Source of the DNA: Pseudaminobacter soli (ex Li et al. 2025)
GTDB lineage: Bacteria > Pseudomonadota > Alphaproteobacteria > Rhizobiales > Rhizobiaceae
Assembly (NCBI RefSeq): GCF_003012705.1
Contig: NZ_PXYL01000009.1
Span: 62,001-126,000, forward strand
Direction: 5' to 3'
DNA: 64,000 nt
Position numbers and translations under genes: made by a program. This document shows positions 41,175 through 50,767 of the stretch, one piece after another (within the stretch, counting starts at the first letter, position 1; each line of letters begins with the position of its first letter). Below the pieces are notes generated by a model. It was not told the DNA's origin. It searched no databases and saw nothing but the letters and a program-made list of their open reading frames with translations.

Positions 41175-42977
41175 TCACACAACGCGCTCGGCAACCGGAC
41201 GCGTATGGGCTAGCAGGTATGGGCGCGTCTCTGGCTGGACGTGGTCCATGAGAACCGCGCAAACCTCGGCATGGTAGGCGTCGAGGAACGTGATCTCGTC
41301 CGGGCTCAGTTCTTCGAGCCTCGCCATTTCGAGATCGATCGGCGCCAGCGTCAGGCTGGAAAAGCGGCAGAAGCCGGGCCCGTGTGCCACCACTTCCACC
41401 TGGTTCTCGATGCGGATGCCGTATCCTCCGGCCTCATAGTAGCCAGGCTCGATGGTCATGACGTTGCCCGGCTCAAGTCCGTGGAGGTTCGGCTTCTTGC
41501 CGAAGCGATGCGGGTATTCGTGGATCAGCAGATTGTGGCCAACGCTGTGCCCCGTACCGTGGTCGTAGTCGAGCCCGATGTCCCACAGGGCGCGTCGTGC
41601 GAAGGCATCAAGCTGGTGCCCTTGCGTGCCGGTAGGGAAGCGAGCCATCGACAAGGACAAAAAGCCCTTGAGCACGGCGGTATAGGCGTCGCGCATTTCG
41701 GCATTGGCGGTCCCAAACATCACTGTGCGCGTCGCGTCCGTCGTACCGTTCGCGTATTGCCCGCCGGAATCGATGAGATAGGGGCTTTCCGCGCCGATCG
41801 CCGTATTGGTCTCGGGTCGCGCATTGTAATGGCACATGGCGGCATTGGCGCCGGTCGCCGAAATCGCGCGGAAACTAGGCTCCAGAAAGCCCGGCCGCTC
41901 GGTGCGGAAAGCAATGAGCATCTCCTCTGCCTCCAGTTCCGTCAGGGGCAGGTTTCGCGCACGCCGCACACGCCACTCGCTGTCAAGCCACGCGAGGAAA
42001 TTGGTCAGCGCGATTCCGTCCTCGACATGGCAGGCACGATATCCGGCCAGCTCGGCGGCATTCTTAGCCGCTTTGGCAAGCGTGATTGGGCTGGTTCGTG
42101 CTGCGAGCCTGCCGCCCGACACGTCGATACCGTTGCGCACTGCAAAGGGGGTGAAGTCGGGATCGATCTGGACAGTGCGGCTCGTCGAAGCCTGAGCCAC
42201 ACGGTCCAGAAAATGCTCCGGCTCAGCCAGCTCGACATCGGCAAGCTCGAAGTCGGCGAGATCGTTGCCCAGCTTGCGCCGGTCCACGAACCATTCAACC
42301 CGCCCATCGGGGTCGAGCATCAGGAAGGAGTGCGGGACCGGGTTCATTGCCACATCCGAGCCGCGCACATTGAGCAGCCAGGCAATATTGTCCGGCAGCG
42401 TTTCCACCAGCATATCCGCGCCTGCGGTGCGCAATTTCTCGGAGATACGAGCCCGCTTGCTCGCCGAGGTTTCGCCGGCTACGGAAACCGGCATGGCACG
42501 GATCCTGCCGACTGGCTTTTCGGGGCGATCGGTCCAGACGGCATCGAACGGGTCGTCGGTGATGGCAATGAGTTCACCGCCGCCAGCCGCACAACCTAGC
42601 GCAAGCGCGTCGTAGATACCGCCCGCCACCCGCATGGCATCGATGCCGATGCGCCAGCCCGACCCTGCATTGCCCCTCAGCCAGAGATCCAGCGGGTCGT
42701 CGTGAAGATGATGCACGGCGAACTGTGCGAGATCGACCTCCTGCCGGACCTGCACCTGATATCGACCGTCCACGAAGATCAGCGCCCTCTCGCGCAGGAC
42801 CAGAGCCATGCCGGCCGAGCCGGTAAAGCCGCTGATATATTCCAGGCAATTGTCATGCGGGGCTGTAACTTCGCTCTGATGCGCATCCGTGCGCGGAACG
42901 ATTAGCCCGTCCAGCCCTTGTTCATCCAGCCAACTGCGCAGCCGCGCGAGATTGCCGGCGCAATCATTTCTCGTCAA
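41175..42977 (-). CDS. Xaa-Pro aminopeptidase (M24B, aminopeptidase P)
   Basis: Dimetal peptidase of 600 aa that removes an N-terminal residue preceding proline. Two creatinase-N-like domains fill the N-terminal half (LRSWLDEQGLDGLIVPRTDA..). The pita-bread catalytic domain has metal ligands in IDSGGQYANGTTDATR (two Asp), GHSVGHNLLIHEYPHRF (His), MTIEPGYYE (Glu) and GIRIENQVEVV (Glu). The start is a TTG at 42977, 16 bp after the iminopeptidase stop; no ATG fits. It is last in the minus-strand peptide-import operon. With the upstream prolyl iminopeptidase it would break X-Pro peptides down to free proline. Cytoplasmic. Confidence 0.92.
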   Translation of the reverse strand: MTRNDCAGNLARLRSWLDEQGLDGLIVPRTDAHQSEVTAPHDNCLEYISGFTGSAGMALVLRERALIFVDGRYQVQVRQEVDLAQFAVHHLHDDPLDLWLRGNAGSGWRIGIDAMRVAGGIYDALALGCAAGGGELIAITDDPFDAVWTDRPEKPVGRIRAMPVSVAGETSASKRARISEKLRTAGADMLVETLPDNIAWLLNVRGSDVAMNPVPHSFLMLDPDGRVEWFVDRRKLGNDLADFELADVELAEPEHFLDRVAQASTSRTVQIDPDFTPFAVRNGIDVSGGRLAARTSPITLAKAAKNAAELAGYRACHVEDGIALTNFLAWLDSEWRVRRARNLPLTELEAEEMLIAFRTERPGFLEPSFRAISATGANAAMCHYNARPETNTAIGAESPYLIDSGGQYANGTTDATRTVMFGTANAEMRDAYTAVLKGFLSLSMARFPTGTQGHQLDAFARRALWDIGLDYDHGTGHSVGHNLLIHEYPHRFGKKPNLHGLEPGNVMTIEPGYYEAGGYGIRIENQVEVVAHGPGFCRFSSLTLAPIDLEMARLEELSPDEITFLDAYHAEVCAVLMDHVQPETRPYLLAHTRPVAERVV

Positions 42978-42993
42978 TTCATGCCCCCGGTGT

Positions 42994-44301
42994 CTAGCGG
43001 TCGGCGGCCAGCGTGCCGCCCTTCTCCATCACCATGGCGGCAAGACGCTCGAAGACGGCGCCCGACTGGCGGATGCCGTCATGCTCGAATTCGTTGGTGA
43101 TCCAGAAATCGAGATTGCCGATAGCGCGCGCCGTCTGAAGCGACAGTTCGGCATCCACATACATGTCGTCATGATAGATCGCCGCCGCGACCGGGATTTC
43201 GTTCGCAGCGAGACGATCGGCCTGGTAGAGGCGGCTATAGCTCGGGCGTTGGGCGAGGGCTTCGGCAGCGGCCTTGAAGGGTCGCAGCGACGAGATTTCG
43301 TCGAACATCCACGGATAGATCATCTCGCCCGTGAACAGCAGCGGTCGCGCATCGGATGCGAATTCGGGGAACTGCCCACGCAGCCGCTCGGCAGACCATG
43401 CGGTCGCCCCCTCGCCTTCGCCATAGATGGCTTCGTGAATGGCCGCGAATAGCGGATTGCTGTGGTACGAGGTGAGGGCCATGACGCTCGACAGGAAATG
43501 ATCCGACAGGCGGTCTTGGCCCGATCCGGCGAACGCCTCGTCGATCAGCCAGTGGATATTCTCGAAGCCGGGCGCCATGCCGAGATCGAGGCCGACGGAC
43601 TGCAGGCGTCGGACCGTCAGGCGGTCGCCGTCAGGTAGGCGCACGTCGTTCGAGGCGATGAAATCGGCCAGGGCGCCGACCCGTGCGACATCGTCCGGAT
43701 AGCGCTTGTAGTAGCCGGCATTCTTTGCCCGCACGCGCGGATAGGTGCGGCGATAGACTTCGTCCGCCAAAGGAGCCAGACTTGGAATGCCGCCCGCGAC
43801 GTAGCAAGCCGACAGACCCTCCGGCGAGCGGCTCAGATAGGTCAGCGTCAGGAAGCCGCCATAGCTCTGGCCCAGCGTCTGCCAGCGCACACCCGCGAAG
43901 GCTGTTTTGCGCAGATGCTCCAGGTCGGCGACGATCGAATCCGCCCGGAAGCAGGCCAGATAGTCCGCCCCCGCCTCGGCGTTCGCAAAGCCGGCCATGG
44001 TTGCTGCATCGACCGGCGTCGAGCGGCCGGTGCCGCGCTGGTCCGGCAATATCACGCGGTGGGTCTTCAGCGCGGCCTGCAGCCAAGCTGGTCCGCCACG
44101 TGTTGGCCGGGGAGACTTGCCGCCCGGCCCGCCCTGCAGGAAGCACAACAACGGCAGGTCTTCGTCCTTGCGCGCGGGATCGACTACCTCGCGGGCGAAT
44201 ATCTCTATGGTGGGGCCAGACGGGTTTGCCCAATCGAGCGGGACGGCCAGCACGTGGTCGCGCATGTGCATTCCGGGGATCGTATATTGCGAGATGATCA
44301 T
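42994..44301 (-). CDS. Prolyl iminopeptidase-type alpha/beta hydrolase (S33)
   Basis: Serine peptidase of 435 aa. The oxyanion loop is LQGGPGGKSPRP (55-66), DQRGTGRSTP (87-96) is the S33 signature, and the nucleophile is Ser146 in GQSYGG. The catalytic His is in NEFEHDGIR near the end. The longer form and the PLDWANPSGPTIEIFAREV start match the TAP-like/proline-iminopeptidase branch that frees N-terminal Pro from peptides. It lies 9 bp from the permease gene, so it is in the peptide-importer operon. Cytoplasmic, no signal peptide. A broader aminopeptidase range is possible. Confidence 0.88.
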   Translation of the reverse strand: MIISQYTIPGMHMRDHVLAVPLDWANPSGPTIEIFAREVVDPARKDEDLPLLCFLQGGPGGKSPRPTRGGPAWLQAALKTHRVILPDQRGTGRSTPVDAATMAGFANAEAGADYLACFRADSIVADLEHLRKTAFAGVRWQTLGQSYGGFLTLTYLSRSPEGLSACYVAGGIPSLAPLADEVYRRTYPRVRAKNAGYYKRYPDDVARVGALADFIASNDVRLPDGDRLTVRRLQSVGLDLGMAPGFENIHWLIDEAFAGSGQDRLSDHFLSSVMALTSYHSNPLFAAIHEAIYGEGEGATAWSAERLRGQFPEFASDARPLLFTGEMIYPWMFDEISSLRPFKAAAEALAQRPSYSRLYQADRLAANEIPVAAAIYHDDMYVDAELSLQTARAIGNLDFWITNEFEHDGIRQSGAVFERLAAMVMEKGGTLAADR

Positions 44302-44310
44302 GGGTTTCCT

Positions 44311-45264
44311 TCAGCGAACGCGCGGATCGAGCAGCACATAGAAAAGATCGACGATGATATTGGCGGCGACAATGAACAGGCCACCCAGCAACACGACGCC
44401 GATGATGATCGGGCGGTCCTGATTGGTCACCGCCTGAACGGCCAGCGCACCGACACCCTGCAGGCCGTAGACCTGCTCGATGACGATCACACCGCCGAGC
44501 ATGAGCGCTATATCGGCGCCAAGTTGCGTGACAAGTGGTGTCAACGCCGCGCGCATCCCATGCTTCCATACGACGCGCTGTTCGCTCAAGCCCTTGGCGC
44601 GTGCCGTGCGGATGTAGTCTTCGCCCATCACGTCGAGCATCTGGCCGCGCGTCAGCCGCGCATAGACTGCCGCCATGGTGAGCGCCAGCGTGCTCCAGGG
44701 CAAGAGGAGATGCCAAGCCCACAGCGCCGGGTTGCTGGTCAGAGCCTTGTATCCACCCGGTGGAAACAAGGTCAGGCCGGCCTGTTTGGGCAGGAAATAG
44801 AGGAGATATAGCGACATCATGCCAAGCACGAAGGTCGGGAAACTCAGGCCGGTCAGGATAAATGCCTGTCCTATGCGGTCGCGGAAACTGCCTGGATGCC
44901 GCGCCGACATGATGCCGATCGGCACGCCGATCGCCAGCCACAGAAGCGCCGCTCCCGCAACCAGCGAGAGCGTCGCGGGAATGCGGCGGGCGATGATCTG
45001 CGCCACCGGCTGCTGATTGCGATAGGAAAAGCCGAGATCGCCCGTGAGGGCACGGCTGAGGAACGTGCCGTATTGAGCAATGACGGGACGGTCCACGCCC
45101 AGATTCTTGCGGACCATCGCAAGTTGGGCCTCCGTCGCCTTGTCACCCGCAATCATGCGTGCGGGATCGCCCGGCGCGACGAAGAACAGGAAGAACACGA
45201 AAGCCGACAGCACCAACAGAACGCCAGCGCCGAATGCGATGCGGCGGGCAAGGAAGCGGATCAT
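44311..45264 (-). CDS. Peptide ABC importer permease, DppB type
   Basis: Inner-membrane subunit of 317 aa. It begins MIRFLARRIAFGAGVLLVLS and has LGVDRPVIAQYGTFLSRALT and GDLGFSYRNQQPVAQI. The ATPase-docking loop is EDYIRTARAKGLSEQRVVWK. The C-terminus YVLLDPRVR is standard. Its start overlaps the stop of the DppC-type permease by 4 nt. It belongs to the operon with the family-5 receptor at 48183. Confidence 0.93.
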   Translation of the reverse strand: MIRFLARRIAFGAGVLLVLSAFVFFLFFVAPGDPARMIAGDKATEAQLAMVRKNLGVDRPVIAQYGTFLSRALTGDLGFSYRNQQPVAQIIARRIPATLSLVAGAALLWLAIGVPIGIMSARHPGSFRDRIGQAFILTGLSFPTFVLGMMSLYLLYFLPKQAGLTLFPPGGYKALTSNPALWAWHLLLPWSTLALTMAAVYARLTRGQMLDVMGEDYIRTARAKGLSEQRVVWKHGMRAALTPLVTQLGADIALMLGGVIVIEQVYGLQGVGALAVQAVTNQDRPIIIGVVLLGGLFIVAANIIVDLFYVLLDPRVR

Positions 45265-46229
45265 GATTTTGACGCTCCCTTGGGCTTGCGCTTGAGGTGG
45301 CGCGCGGTGCGTGCGCTCTTCGGATCGAGGGCGTCACGCAGCCCGTCACCCAGGATATTGAAGGCGAGCGTGGTCAGGAGCAGGGCGGTGCCCGGTACGA
45401 ACACCATCCACCAGGCGACGAGATAGAGGGAGTTGGAGGAGGCATCGGCCAGCATGCCGCCCCAACTAGGCGTCGGCGGCACGATGCCCATGCCGAGAAA
45501 GGACAGGGTCGCCTCGAAGACAATGGAGTTCGGGATCTGCATGGTCGTGTAGACGATAATCGGCACCGTCAGGTTGGGCAGGATGTCGACCACCATGATC
45601 GACAGCGGCCCAGCGCCCAGCGAGCGGCTGGCATGGACGAAGTCCTGCCGGCTGAGCGAGATCACCTGGCCGCGAATGACGCGCGCCATCGGTGCCCAAC
45701 TGAAGAAGACGATCACCGCCACGCTCAGCATGAGGCTCGGACCGAACGCCGACACCAGCGCCAGAGCACACAAGAGGAAGGGTACGCTCATGACAAGGTC
45801 CGTCAGGCGGCTGAGGGCCATGTCGACCATGCCGCCAAAATAGCCGGCCGTGACGCCTACAACGACGGCGATCATCGAGGCCAGGATGGAGGCAAATACA
45901 CCCACGAGCAGCGATACCCGCGCGCCATAGGCGAGGCGTACCAGGACGTCACGGCCGAGTTGGTCTGTCCCTAGCCAGAAATCAGCGCCCGGGCCGACCG
46001 GGATGCCACTGGGCGACAGGCCGGTGTCCCGGAATTGCTCTATAGGCGAATGGCCGGTGATGGCCGCGATCCAGGGGGCGATGATCGCAAGCAGGATGAT
46101 GCAGAGGATTACACCAAGCGCGATCATGCTCGCATGATCGCGCCGGAGCCGGCGGAGTGTCAGTTCCAGCGAGCCGCGCTGGACAACCTCGGTACCTTGG
46201 GAAAAGTCGTTTTCCGCAATGTCGCTCAT
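45261..46229 (-). CDS. Peptide ABC importer permease, DppC type
   Basis: Membrane subunit of 322 aa with an OppC N-terminal part (LRRLRRDHASMIALGVILCI) and the landmark FWLGTDQLGRDVLVRLAYGA. The docking loop is QDFVHASRSLGAGPLSIMVV and it ends NILGDGLRDALDPKSAR. It has a longer basic tail (ARHLKRKPKGASKS) than the 25072 homologue. Overlaps with both neighbours (4 nt each) show one translationally coupled operon. Confidence 0.93.
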   Translation of the reverse strand: MSDIAENDFSQGTEVVQRGSLELTLRRLRRDHASMIALGVILCIILLAIIAPWIAAITGHSPIEQFRDTGLSPSGIPVGPGADFWLGTDQLGRDVLVRLAYGARVSLLVGVFASILASMIAVVVGVTAGYFGGMVDMALSRLTDLVMSVPFLLCALALVSAFGPSLMLSVAVIVFFSWAPMARVIRGQVISLSRQDFVHASRSLGAGPLSIMVVDILPNLTVPIIVYTTMQIPNSIVFEATLSFLGMGIVPPTPSWGGMLADASSNSLYLVAWWMVFVPGTALLLTTLAFNILGDGLRDALDPKSARTARHLKRKPKGASKS

Positions 46230-48073
46230 GACGCCACCTGCCGTGTTTCTGCCAGAACCCGGTCCTTTCCGCCGGTCGGCGCAGGCGGGGCTTTGGAAGC
46301 AGCCAGCAGCGTGCGCGTATAAGGGTGCTGCGGGTCGGCGAACAGGCGCTCGGCGGTCGCAAGCTCGACGATCTTGCCGCCCTGCATCACGGCGATGCGG
46401 TCGCAGATATGACGGACCACGGAAAGATCATGCGAGATGAAGAGGTAGGTCAGCCCAAGTTCGCGCTGCAGGCGTCGCAGCAGGTTGAGCACCTGCGCCT
46501 GGATCGACACGTCGAGCGCCGAGACCGGCTCGTCGCAGATGATGAGCGCCGGATTGAGAGCCAGCGCGCGGGCAATGCCGATGCGCTGCCGCTGTCCGCC
46601 GGAGAACTCGGACGGAAAGCGATTGTAGTGTTCGGGGTTGAGGCCGACGATCTCCATCAGATGCCGCACCTTCGCCTTGCGTTCCTCCCCAGAGGCTATC
46701 CCGTGTAAGCGGAACGGATCGCCGATGATCGAGCCGACACGGCGACGCGGATTGAGCGATCCGAACGGATCCTGGAACACGACCTGGATCTGCCGCCGCA
46801 TCTCCCGCCATTGCGAGGCGTCGAGTGCGCCCATGTCGCGGCCCAGCACTTTGACCGTGCCAGCTGTTGCCGGCGTCAGCCCGGCGATTACGCGCGCAAG
46901 CGTAGACTTGCCGCAGCCGCTCTCTCCCACCAACCCAACGGTCTCGCCCTTACCAATGGTAAGGTCGACACCCTTGAGCACATCGAGCGTGCGCTTCTGC
47001 CCAAAGAAGCTGCCGACCTGATAGGTCAGGTGCACGTTCTCGACCGTTGCTACCGGCTCGATTTGGCCCGCGTGATGAGTAGCTTTCGCTCGGGGTGGGA
47101 CTGGCGCCGTTGTGCCGGCGCCTTTCTCCAGCCAGCACAGGGATTCGACGCCATCGCTATAGACGCGCAGCGGCGGGGGCTGGGTGGCGCAATGTGGAAG
47201 TGCCTCGGTGCAACGCGGCGCAAACACGCATCCCACCGGCGTCGCTAGCAGGCTGGGTGGACGTCCCTTGATCGGCGCAAGCTCCGAGCCGGGCTTGTAG
47301 CTTGCCGGTGTCGAGCGCAGCAGGCCGGCCGTGTAGGGATGGGCCGGAGCGCGAAACACATTCGCCGCTTTTCCGCATTCCAGCCTATGCCCCGCATACA
47401 GGACCATCACGTCGTCGGCGACGCTCGACAACAGGCCCAGATCGTGAGTGATGAGGATAACGGTGGTTCCGAAGTCGCGGCGCATGTCGTCGAGCAAGGC
47501 CACGATCTGAGCCTGCACTGTCACGTCCAGCGCCGTGGTCGGCTCGTCCGCGATGATGAGCGCAGGCTTCAAGATGAGCGCCATGGCAATCATCACGCGC
47601 TGGCGCATGCCACCGGAGAACTGATGCGGATAGTCGTCGTATCGGTCGGCCGGGGAGGGAATGCCGACCCTGCCCAGCATGTCGATCACTCTGGCCCGAG
47701 CTTCTTCGGGGGAGATCCTTTCATGCGCGTGAAGCACCTCGGCTATCTGGGAGCCTATCGTGTAATACGGATGCAGGCTGGACAGCGGGTCCTGAAAAAT
47801 CATGCCGATGCGGCCGCCGCGCAGCTTGCGCATTTCGGACGCAGGCAGGCCGATCAGGTTGCGACCTTCGAACCGGACCTCGCCGCGGATGTCGGCATTG
47901 GGCAACAGGCCCATCATCGCCTGGGTCATGACGCTCTTGCCCGATCCGGATTCGCCGGCAATGCCGAACAGCGAACCCGGCCGGATCGAGAACGACACGT
48001 TGCGGACGGCGTGGACGACGCCGTCCTCGGTCGGGATATCGACCGTGAGATTCCTGGCTTCCAGGACTACCAA
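46226..48073 (-). CDS. Fused double ATPase of a peptide ABC importer (DppD-DppF, GsiA-like)
   Basis: Single protein of about 615 aa with both nucleotide-binding domains. In the first half Walker A is GESGSGKS, the signature SGGMRQRV, and Walker [13 protein letters not shown]; in the second half [17 protein letters not shown] and [12 protein letters not shown]. The join near residue 310 carries the oligopeptide Cys-rich segment ([14 protein letters not shown]) of the first domain. Such fusions are usual in GsiA- and YejF-type systems. The start is uncertain: TTG at 48073 has GCGAGG upstream; a TTG at 48094 is an alternative. The upstream gene is the receptor. Confidence 0.92.
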   Translation of the reverse strand: MVVLEARNLTVDIPTEDGVVHAVRNVSFSIRPGSLFGIAGESGSGKSVMTQAMMGLLPNADIRGEVRFEGRNLIGLPASEMRKLRGGRIGMIFQDPLSSLHPYYTIGSQIAEVLHAHERISPEEARARVIDMLGRVGIPSPADRYDDYPHQFSGGMRQRVMIAMALILKPALIIADEPTTALDVTVQAQIVALLDDMRRDFGTTVILITHDLGLLSSVADDVMVLYAGHRLECGKAANVFRAPAHPYTAGLLRSTPASYKPGSELAPIKGRPPSLLATPVGCVFAPRCTEALPHCATQPPPLRVYSDGVESLCWLEKGAGTTAPVPPRAKATHHAGQIEPVATVENVHLTYQVGSFFGQKRTLDVLKGVDLTIGKGETVGLVGESGCGKSTLARVIAGLTPATAGTVKVLGRDMGALDASQWREMRRQIQVVFQDPFGSLNPRRRVGSIIGDPFRLHGIASGEERKAKVRHLMEIVGLNPEHYNRFPSEFSGGQRQRIGIARALALNPALIICDEPVSALDVSIQAQVLNLLRRLQRELGLTYLFISHDLSVVRHICDRIAVMQGGKIVELATAERLFADPQHPYTRTLLAASKAPPAPTGGKDRVLAETRQVAS

Positions 48074-48182
48074 GACAAACCTCGCTGTCCGCAACTCGTT
48101 GTGATTCAGGCGTCGCGAAATACCGCGATGCGCAAATGGCTAGGGCGCCGCGAAATCGCGGCGCCCTGGTCGCTCAACCGTC

Positions 48183-49925
48183 TCAGCGCTCGAGCCAGAT
48201 GTTGGTCCAGTCTCCCTCGACGCCAAGCGCGTAAGGCAGGTAGTTCTTCACTGCCTCGCCACGATAGCGCGGGTTCTTGTTGGCAATCAGCGGAACCACC
48301 GGAGCATCCGCCATCACCATTTCGTCGACTTGCGCCCATAACTTTCCGGTTTCCTCGGGCGTGGTGGCATTGATCGCCTGGGCGGCAATCTCGTTCGCCT
48401 TCGGATTGTTGTAATCGGTGTAGTTGTAGGTCTGATGGGCGCCGTCGAAGGTGAACTGCGGCTGGAACACCGAGCGTGCGGCGCCGCCAACCCAGTCCGG
48501 CGTCCAGCCCACCGGCGCGATATCCCAGGTGCCTTCCTTGGTAGTGACCGGGTTCGTCATGAACTTGGAATAGTAGTCGGCTGCCGTCACAGGGGTGAGT
48601 TCCAGCTTGATGCCGGCGCGCGCCATGCTTGCCTGGATGGTGGCGGCAGTTGCGACTTCCAGGTCCTTGTTGCGGTAGGGCATCTTCAGTGTGATGCCGT
48701 CCGGGAACCCTGCTTCGGCGAGTAGAGCTTTGGCCTTTTCAGGATCGCCCTTCGAATCCGGTGACGGGTAGAGGTCGAACTTGTGGTGGCCCAGGACGCC
48801 GATGCCGAAGATGCCGGTGGCGGGTTCCGCAACCGTCGAGCCGCCCCACTGCTGCACGATAGCGGCCTTGTCGACGGCGTATTCGAGCGCTTGCCGAACC
48901 CGCGGATCCTTCAGCGCGCCGTTATTATTGCCGGACACGGTGTTGATGAACAGGAAATTGGTGTTGCCCGCCGACATCGCGGTCAGCTTCTCGTCGCCGG
49001 CGGCGGCAAGCGTCGCAAGGATCGCTGTAGGGACATTGATGTCATATGCGAGATCGGCGTCGCTCGACTGGAGCTGCTGCATGATGGCATCCGCCTGGAG
49101 GCCCATGGTGATCTCGATTTCGTCCACATAGGCCTTGCGCAGCGGATCGCTCTCCGCCTTCCAGGCAGGATTGCGCACCAGCTTGAGGCTGGTATCCGGC
49201 GTATAGTCGCCGATCGTATAGGGACCGCTGCCGATGTAGTGGTTGCGGTATTCCGGGCTATCCGGAACATAGTCGAGCACCTCTATCGGCGCCGGCGCAG
49301 GCATGGGCAGCGACAGCATATAGATGAAATCGCCGGCCCGCTCCTTGAGCTTGATGACCACGGTCTGGTCGTCCGGGGTCTCTATACCGGTCACGTCGTT
49401 TTCTTCGACGTATTTCTTCATCGCCTCAGCGGTCGGCTCGACCTTCGCAAAACCGTCGCAGAATTCGGCAAGGCCAGAGATGAGGGCGGTGAAGTAGGTG
49501 AGGGTCGAAGCCTGCATGTGCGGGTTGCACAGCCGCTTGAAGCCACGCTCGACGTCTGCAGAGGTAATCTGGCGTGCGCCGGACGGCGCATCCCACATCG
49601 CGCCCTGGCGCAGCTTGAACGTATAGGTCAGGCCGTCGTCGGTGGGCTGGGGTACTTCAGTCGCCAGATCGCCGACAGGCTTGATCGCGACGTCCGGATC
49701 GTTCGAAGCCTCATAGCTGATCAGTTGCCGGGAAATGGCACGCATCAGATTGTTCGTCGGAACCATGCCTGCGAGCGCCGGATCCATATGATCCGGTTCG
49801 CCCGTGGCTAGAATGCGCAGTGTGCCACCCGTCTGCGGCTCCTGCGCTTGGACCTCTCCGATTTGAAGGGCGCCGATCATGGCAGCCGTCGTCAGAAGAG
49901 ACATTAGACCTTTGTGAATGCGCAT
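48183..49925 (-). CDS. Peptide ABC importer binding protein, family 5
   Basis: Periplasmic receptor of 580 aa, longer than most family-5 members. A signal peptide (MRIHKGLMSLLTTAAMIGAL to about VQAQ) is followed by GGTLRILATGEPDHMDPALA. Landmarks are LTYTFKLRQGAMWDAPSGAR, YIGSGPYTIGDYTPDTSLKL and VRQALEYAVDKAAIV. The start at 49925 has GGGAGGGAGC upstream. It is first in the six-gene minus-strand operon (receptor, fused ATPase, two permeases, two proline peptidases). The natural ligand is therefore probably a proline-containing peptide. That is inferred from the operon, not read from the pocket. Confidence 0.92.
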   Translation of the reverse strand: MRIHKGLMSLLTTAAMIGALQIGEVQAQEPQTGGTLRILATGEPDHMDPALAGMVPTNNLMRAISRQLISYEASNDPDVAIKPVGDLATEVPQPTDDGLTYTFKLRQGAMWDAPSGARQITSADVERGFKRLCNPHMQASTLTYFTALISGLAEFCDGFAKVEPTAEAMKKYVEENDVTGIETPDDQTVVIKLKERAGDFIYMLSLPMPAPAPIEVLDYVPDSPEYRNHYIGSGPYTIGDYTPDTSLKLVRNPAWKAESDPLRKAYVDEIEITMGLQADAIMQQLQSSDADLAYDINVPTAILATLAAAGDEKLTAMSAGNTNFLFINTVSGNNNGALKDPRVRQALEYAVDKAAIVQQWGGSTVAEPATGIFGIGVLGHHKFDLYPSPDSKGDPEKAKALLAEAGFPDGITLKMPYRNKDLEVATAATIQASMARAGIKLELTPVTAADYYSKFMTNPVTTKEGTWDIAPVGWTPDWVGGAARSVFQPQFTFDGAHQTYNYTDYNNPKANEIAAQAINATTPEETGKLWAQVDEMVMADAPVVPLIANKNPRYRGEAVKNYLPYALGVEGDWTNIWLER

Positions 49926-49965
49926 AAGCTCCCTCCCATTGAGCACCAGCATCTAGCGCGAGATA

Positions 49966-50024
49966 CATTGCGCAAAAATTGAACCATTGCAAAAGAAATT
50001 GAAGTGAAATAGTGAAATTTTTGC
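49966..50024. promoter_or_regulatory. Tandem direct repeats and inverted repeat, candidate operator of the peptide operon
   Basis: CATTGCGCAAAAATTGAA (49966-49983) is followed by CATTGCAAAAGAAATTGAA (49985-50003), a direct repeat with a 19-bp step. GCAAAAATT (49972-49980) is also inverted as AATTTTTGC (50016-50024). The array lies 40-100 bp upstream of the receptor start, within the 258-bp divergent region. The XRE-cupin protein is the natural candidate to bind it. Confidence 0.5.
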
Positions 50025-50183
50025 AGGCGCTGAAATGTGGCAACCCGGAGCCGCTTGCGATACACGGTTCGTGCATTGCGGCTCATCGAAGCCTTGGGCT
50101 ACCGAGCCCAAGCTTGGGTTGAAAGGCGGCATAGCGCAATTGGTTTCGAAGTGTCTTCAAGGTCGAAGGCGGTGAACAAAGAC

Positions 50184-50744
50184 ATGACCGACAGCGTATC
50201 AGGCGAGTCTCTCGGCAAGAAGATCCGGAAACGGCGGCGTGCCATGGACATGACATTGCAGCAGTTGTCGGAGCGTGTAGGTCTGTCGATCAGCTTCCTG
50301 TCCCAGATCGAACGCGGGATATCGACTCCGTCCTTGGGGTCTCTCTGCAACATCGCAGAGACGCTGGGCACAAGCGTCGACGCCTTTGTGAAGGCGCCGC
50401 AACAATCCGGCGCGGTTTCGCGCCAGGGCGAGAGGCAGTCATTCAGCCTGGGCGACGCCAGGCGAACATACGAACTGCTAGGAAGAAGCTTCCCCGGAGC
50501 AAAGCTGCACCCGACCTTGGTGCGGCGTCCTCCCGGCCACGTGTCTGAGCTGATGCACAACGAGGGTGAGGATTTCGTCTATATTCTCGAAGGAAGTGTG
50601 CTGCTTGAGGTGGATGGCGAGCGTCACATCCTGAACAAGGGCGACTCGATGCATTTCCAATCGCATCTTCCCCATCGCTCCACGACGTTAGGCAACGAGA
50701 CCACGCTGGAGCTCTGGGTACGAACCCAGCCGCTCTTCCCGTGA
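50184..50744 (+). CDS. XRE-family regulator with a C-terminal cupin domain (peptide operon)
   Basis: Transcription factor of 186 aa. HTH_3 at about 10-65 (LGKKIRKRRRAMDMTLQQLS..LSISFLSQIERGISTPSL) and a cupin_2 sensor at about 105-180 (GHVSELMHNEGEDFVYILEG.., DSMHFQSHLPHRSTTLGNE). ATG 50184 was chosen; an in-frame GTG at 50172 behind GAAGGC is possible. The longer frame from 50037 is not conserved. Divergent from the peptide-importer operon, it should sense an amino acid such as proline or a peptide-derived ligand and control the operon; this is positional inference. Confidence 0.9.
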   Translation: MTDSVSGESLGKKIRKRRRAMDMTLQQLSERVGLSISFLSQIERGISTPSLGSLCNIAETLGTSVDAFVKAPQQSGAVSRQGERQSFSLGDARRTYELLGRSFPGAKLHPTLVRRPPGHVSELMHNEGEDFVYILEGSVLLEVDGERHILNKGDSMHFQSHLPHRSTTLGNETTLELWVRTQPLFP

Positions 50745-50767
50745 CGAGCCCATAAGGGCCACGACTA

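Noticed and set aside
41241-42599. 452-codon plus-strand frame over the Xaa-Pro aminopeptidase
   Set aside because: The opposite strand encodes a complete dimetal peptidase with all ligands; this frame has no recognisable domain.
48783-49811. Long plus-strand open frame antisense to the peptide receptor
   Set aside because: It is a mirror of a real gene in GC-rich DNA: His/Arg-rich, no motif, no ribosome site.
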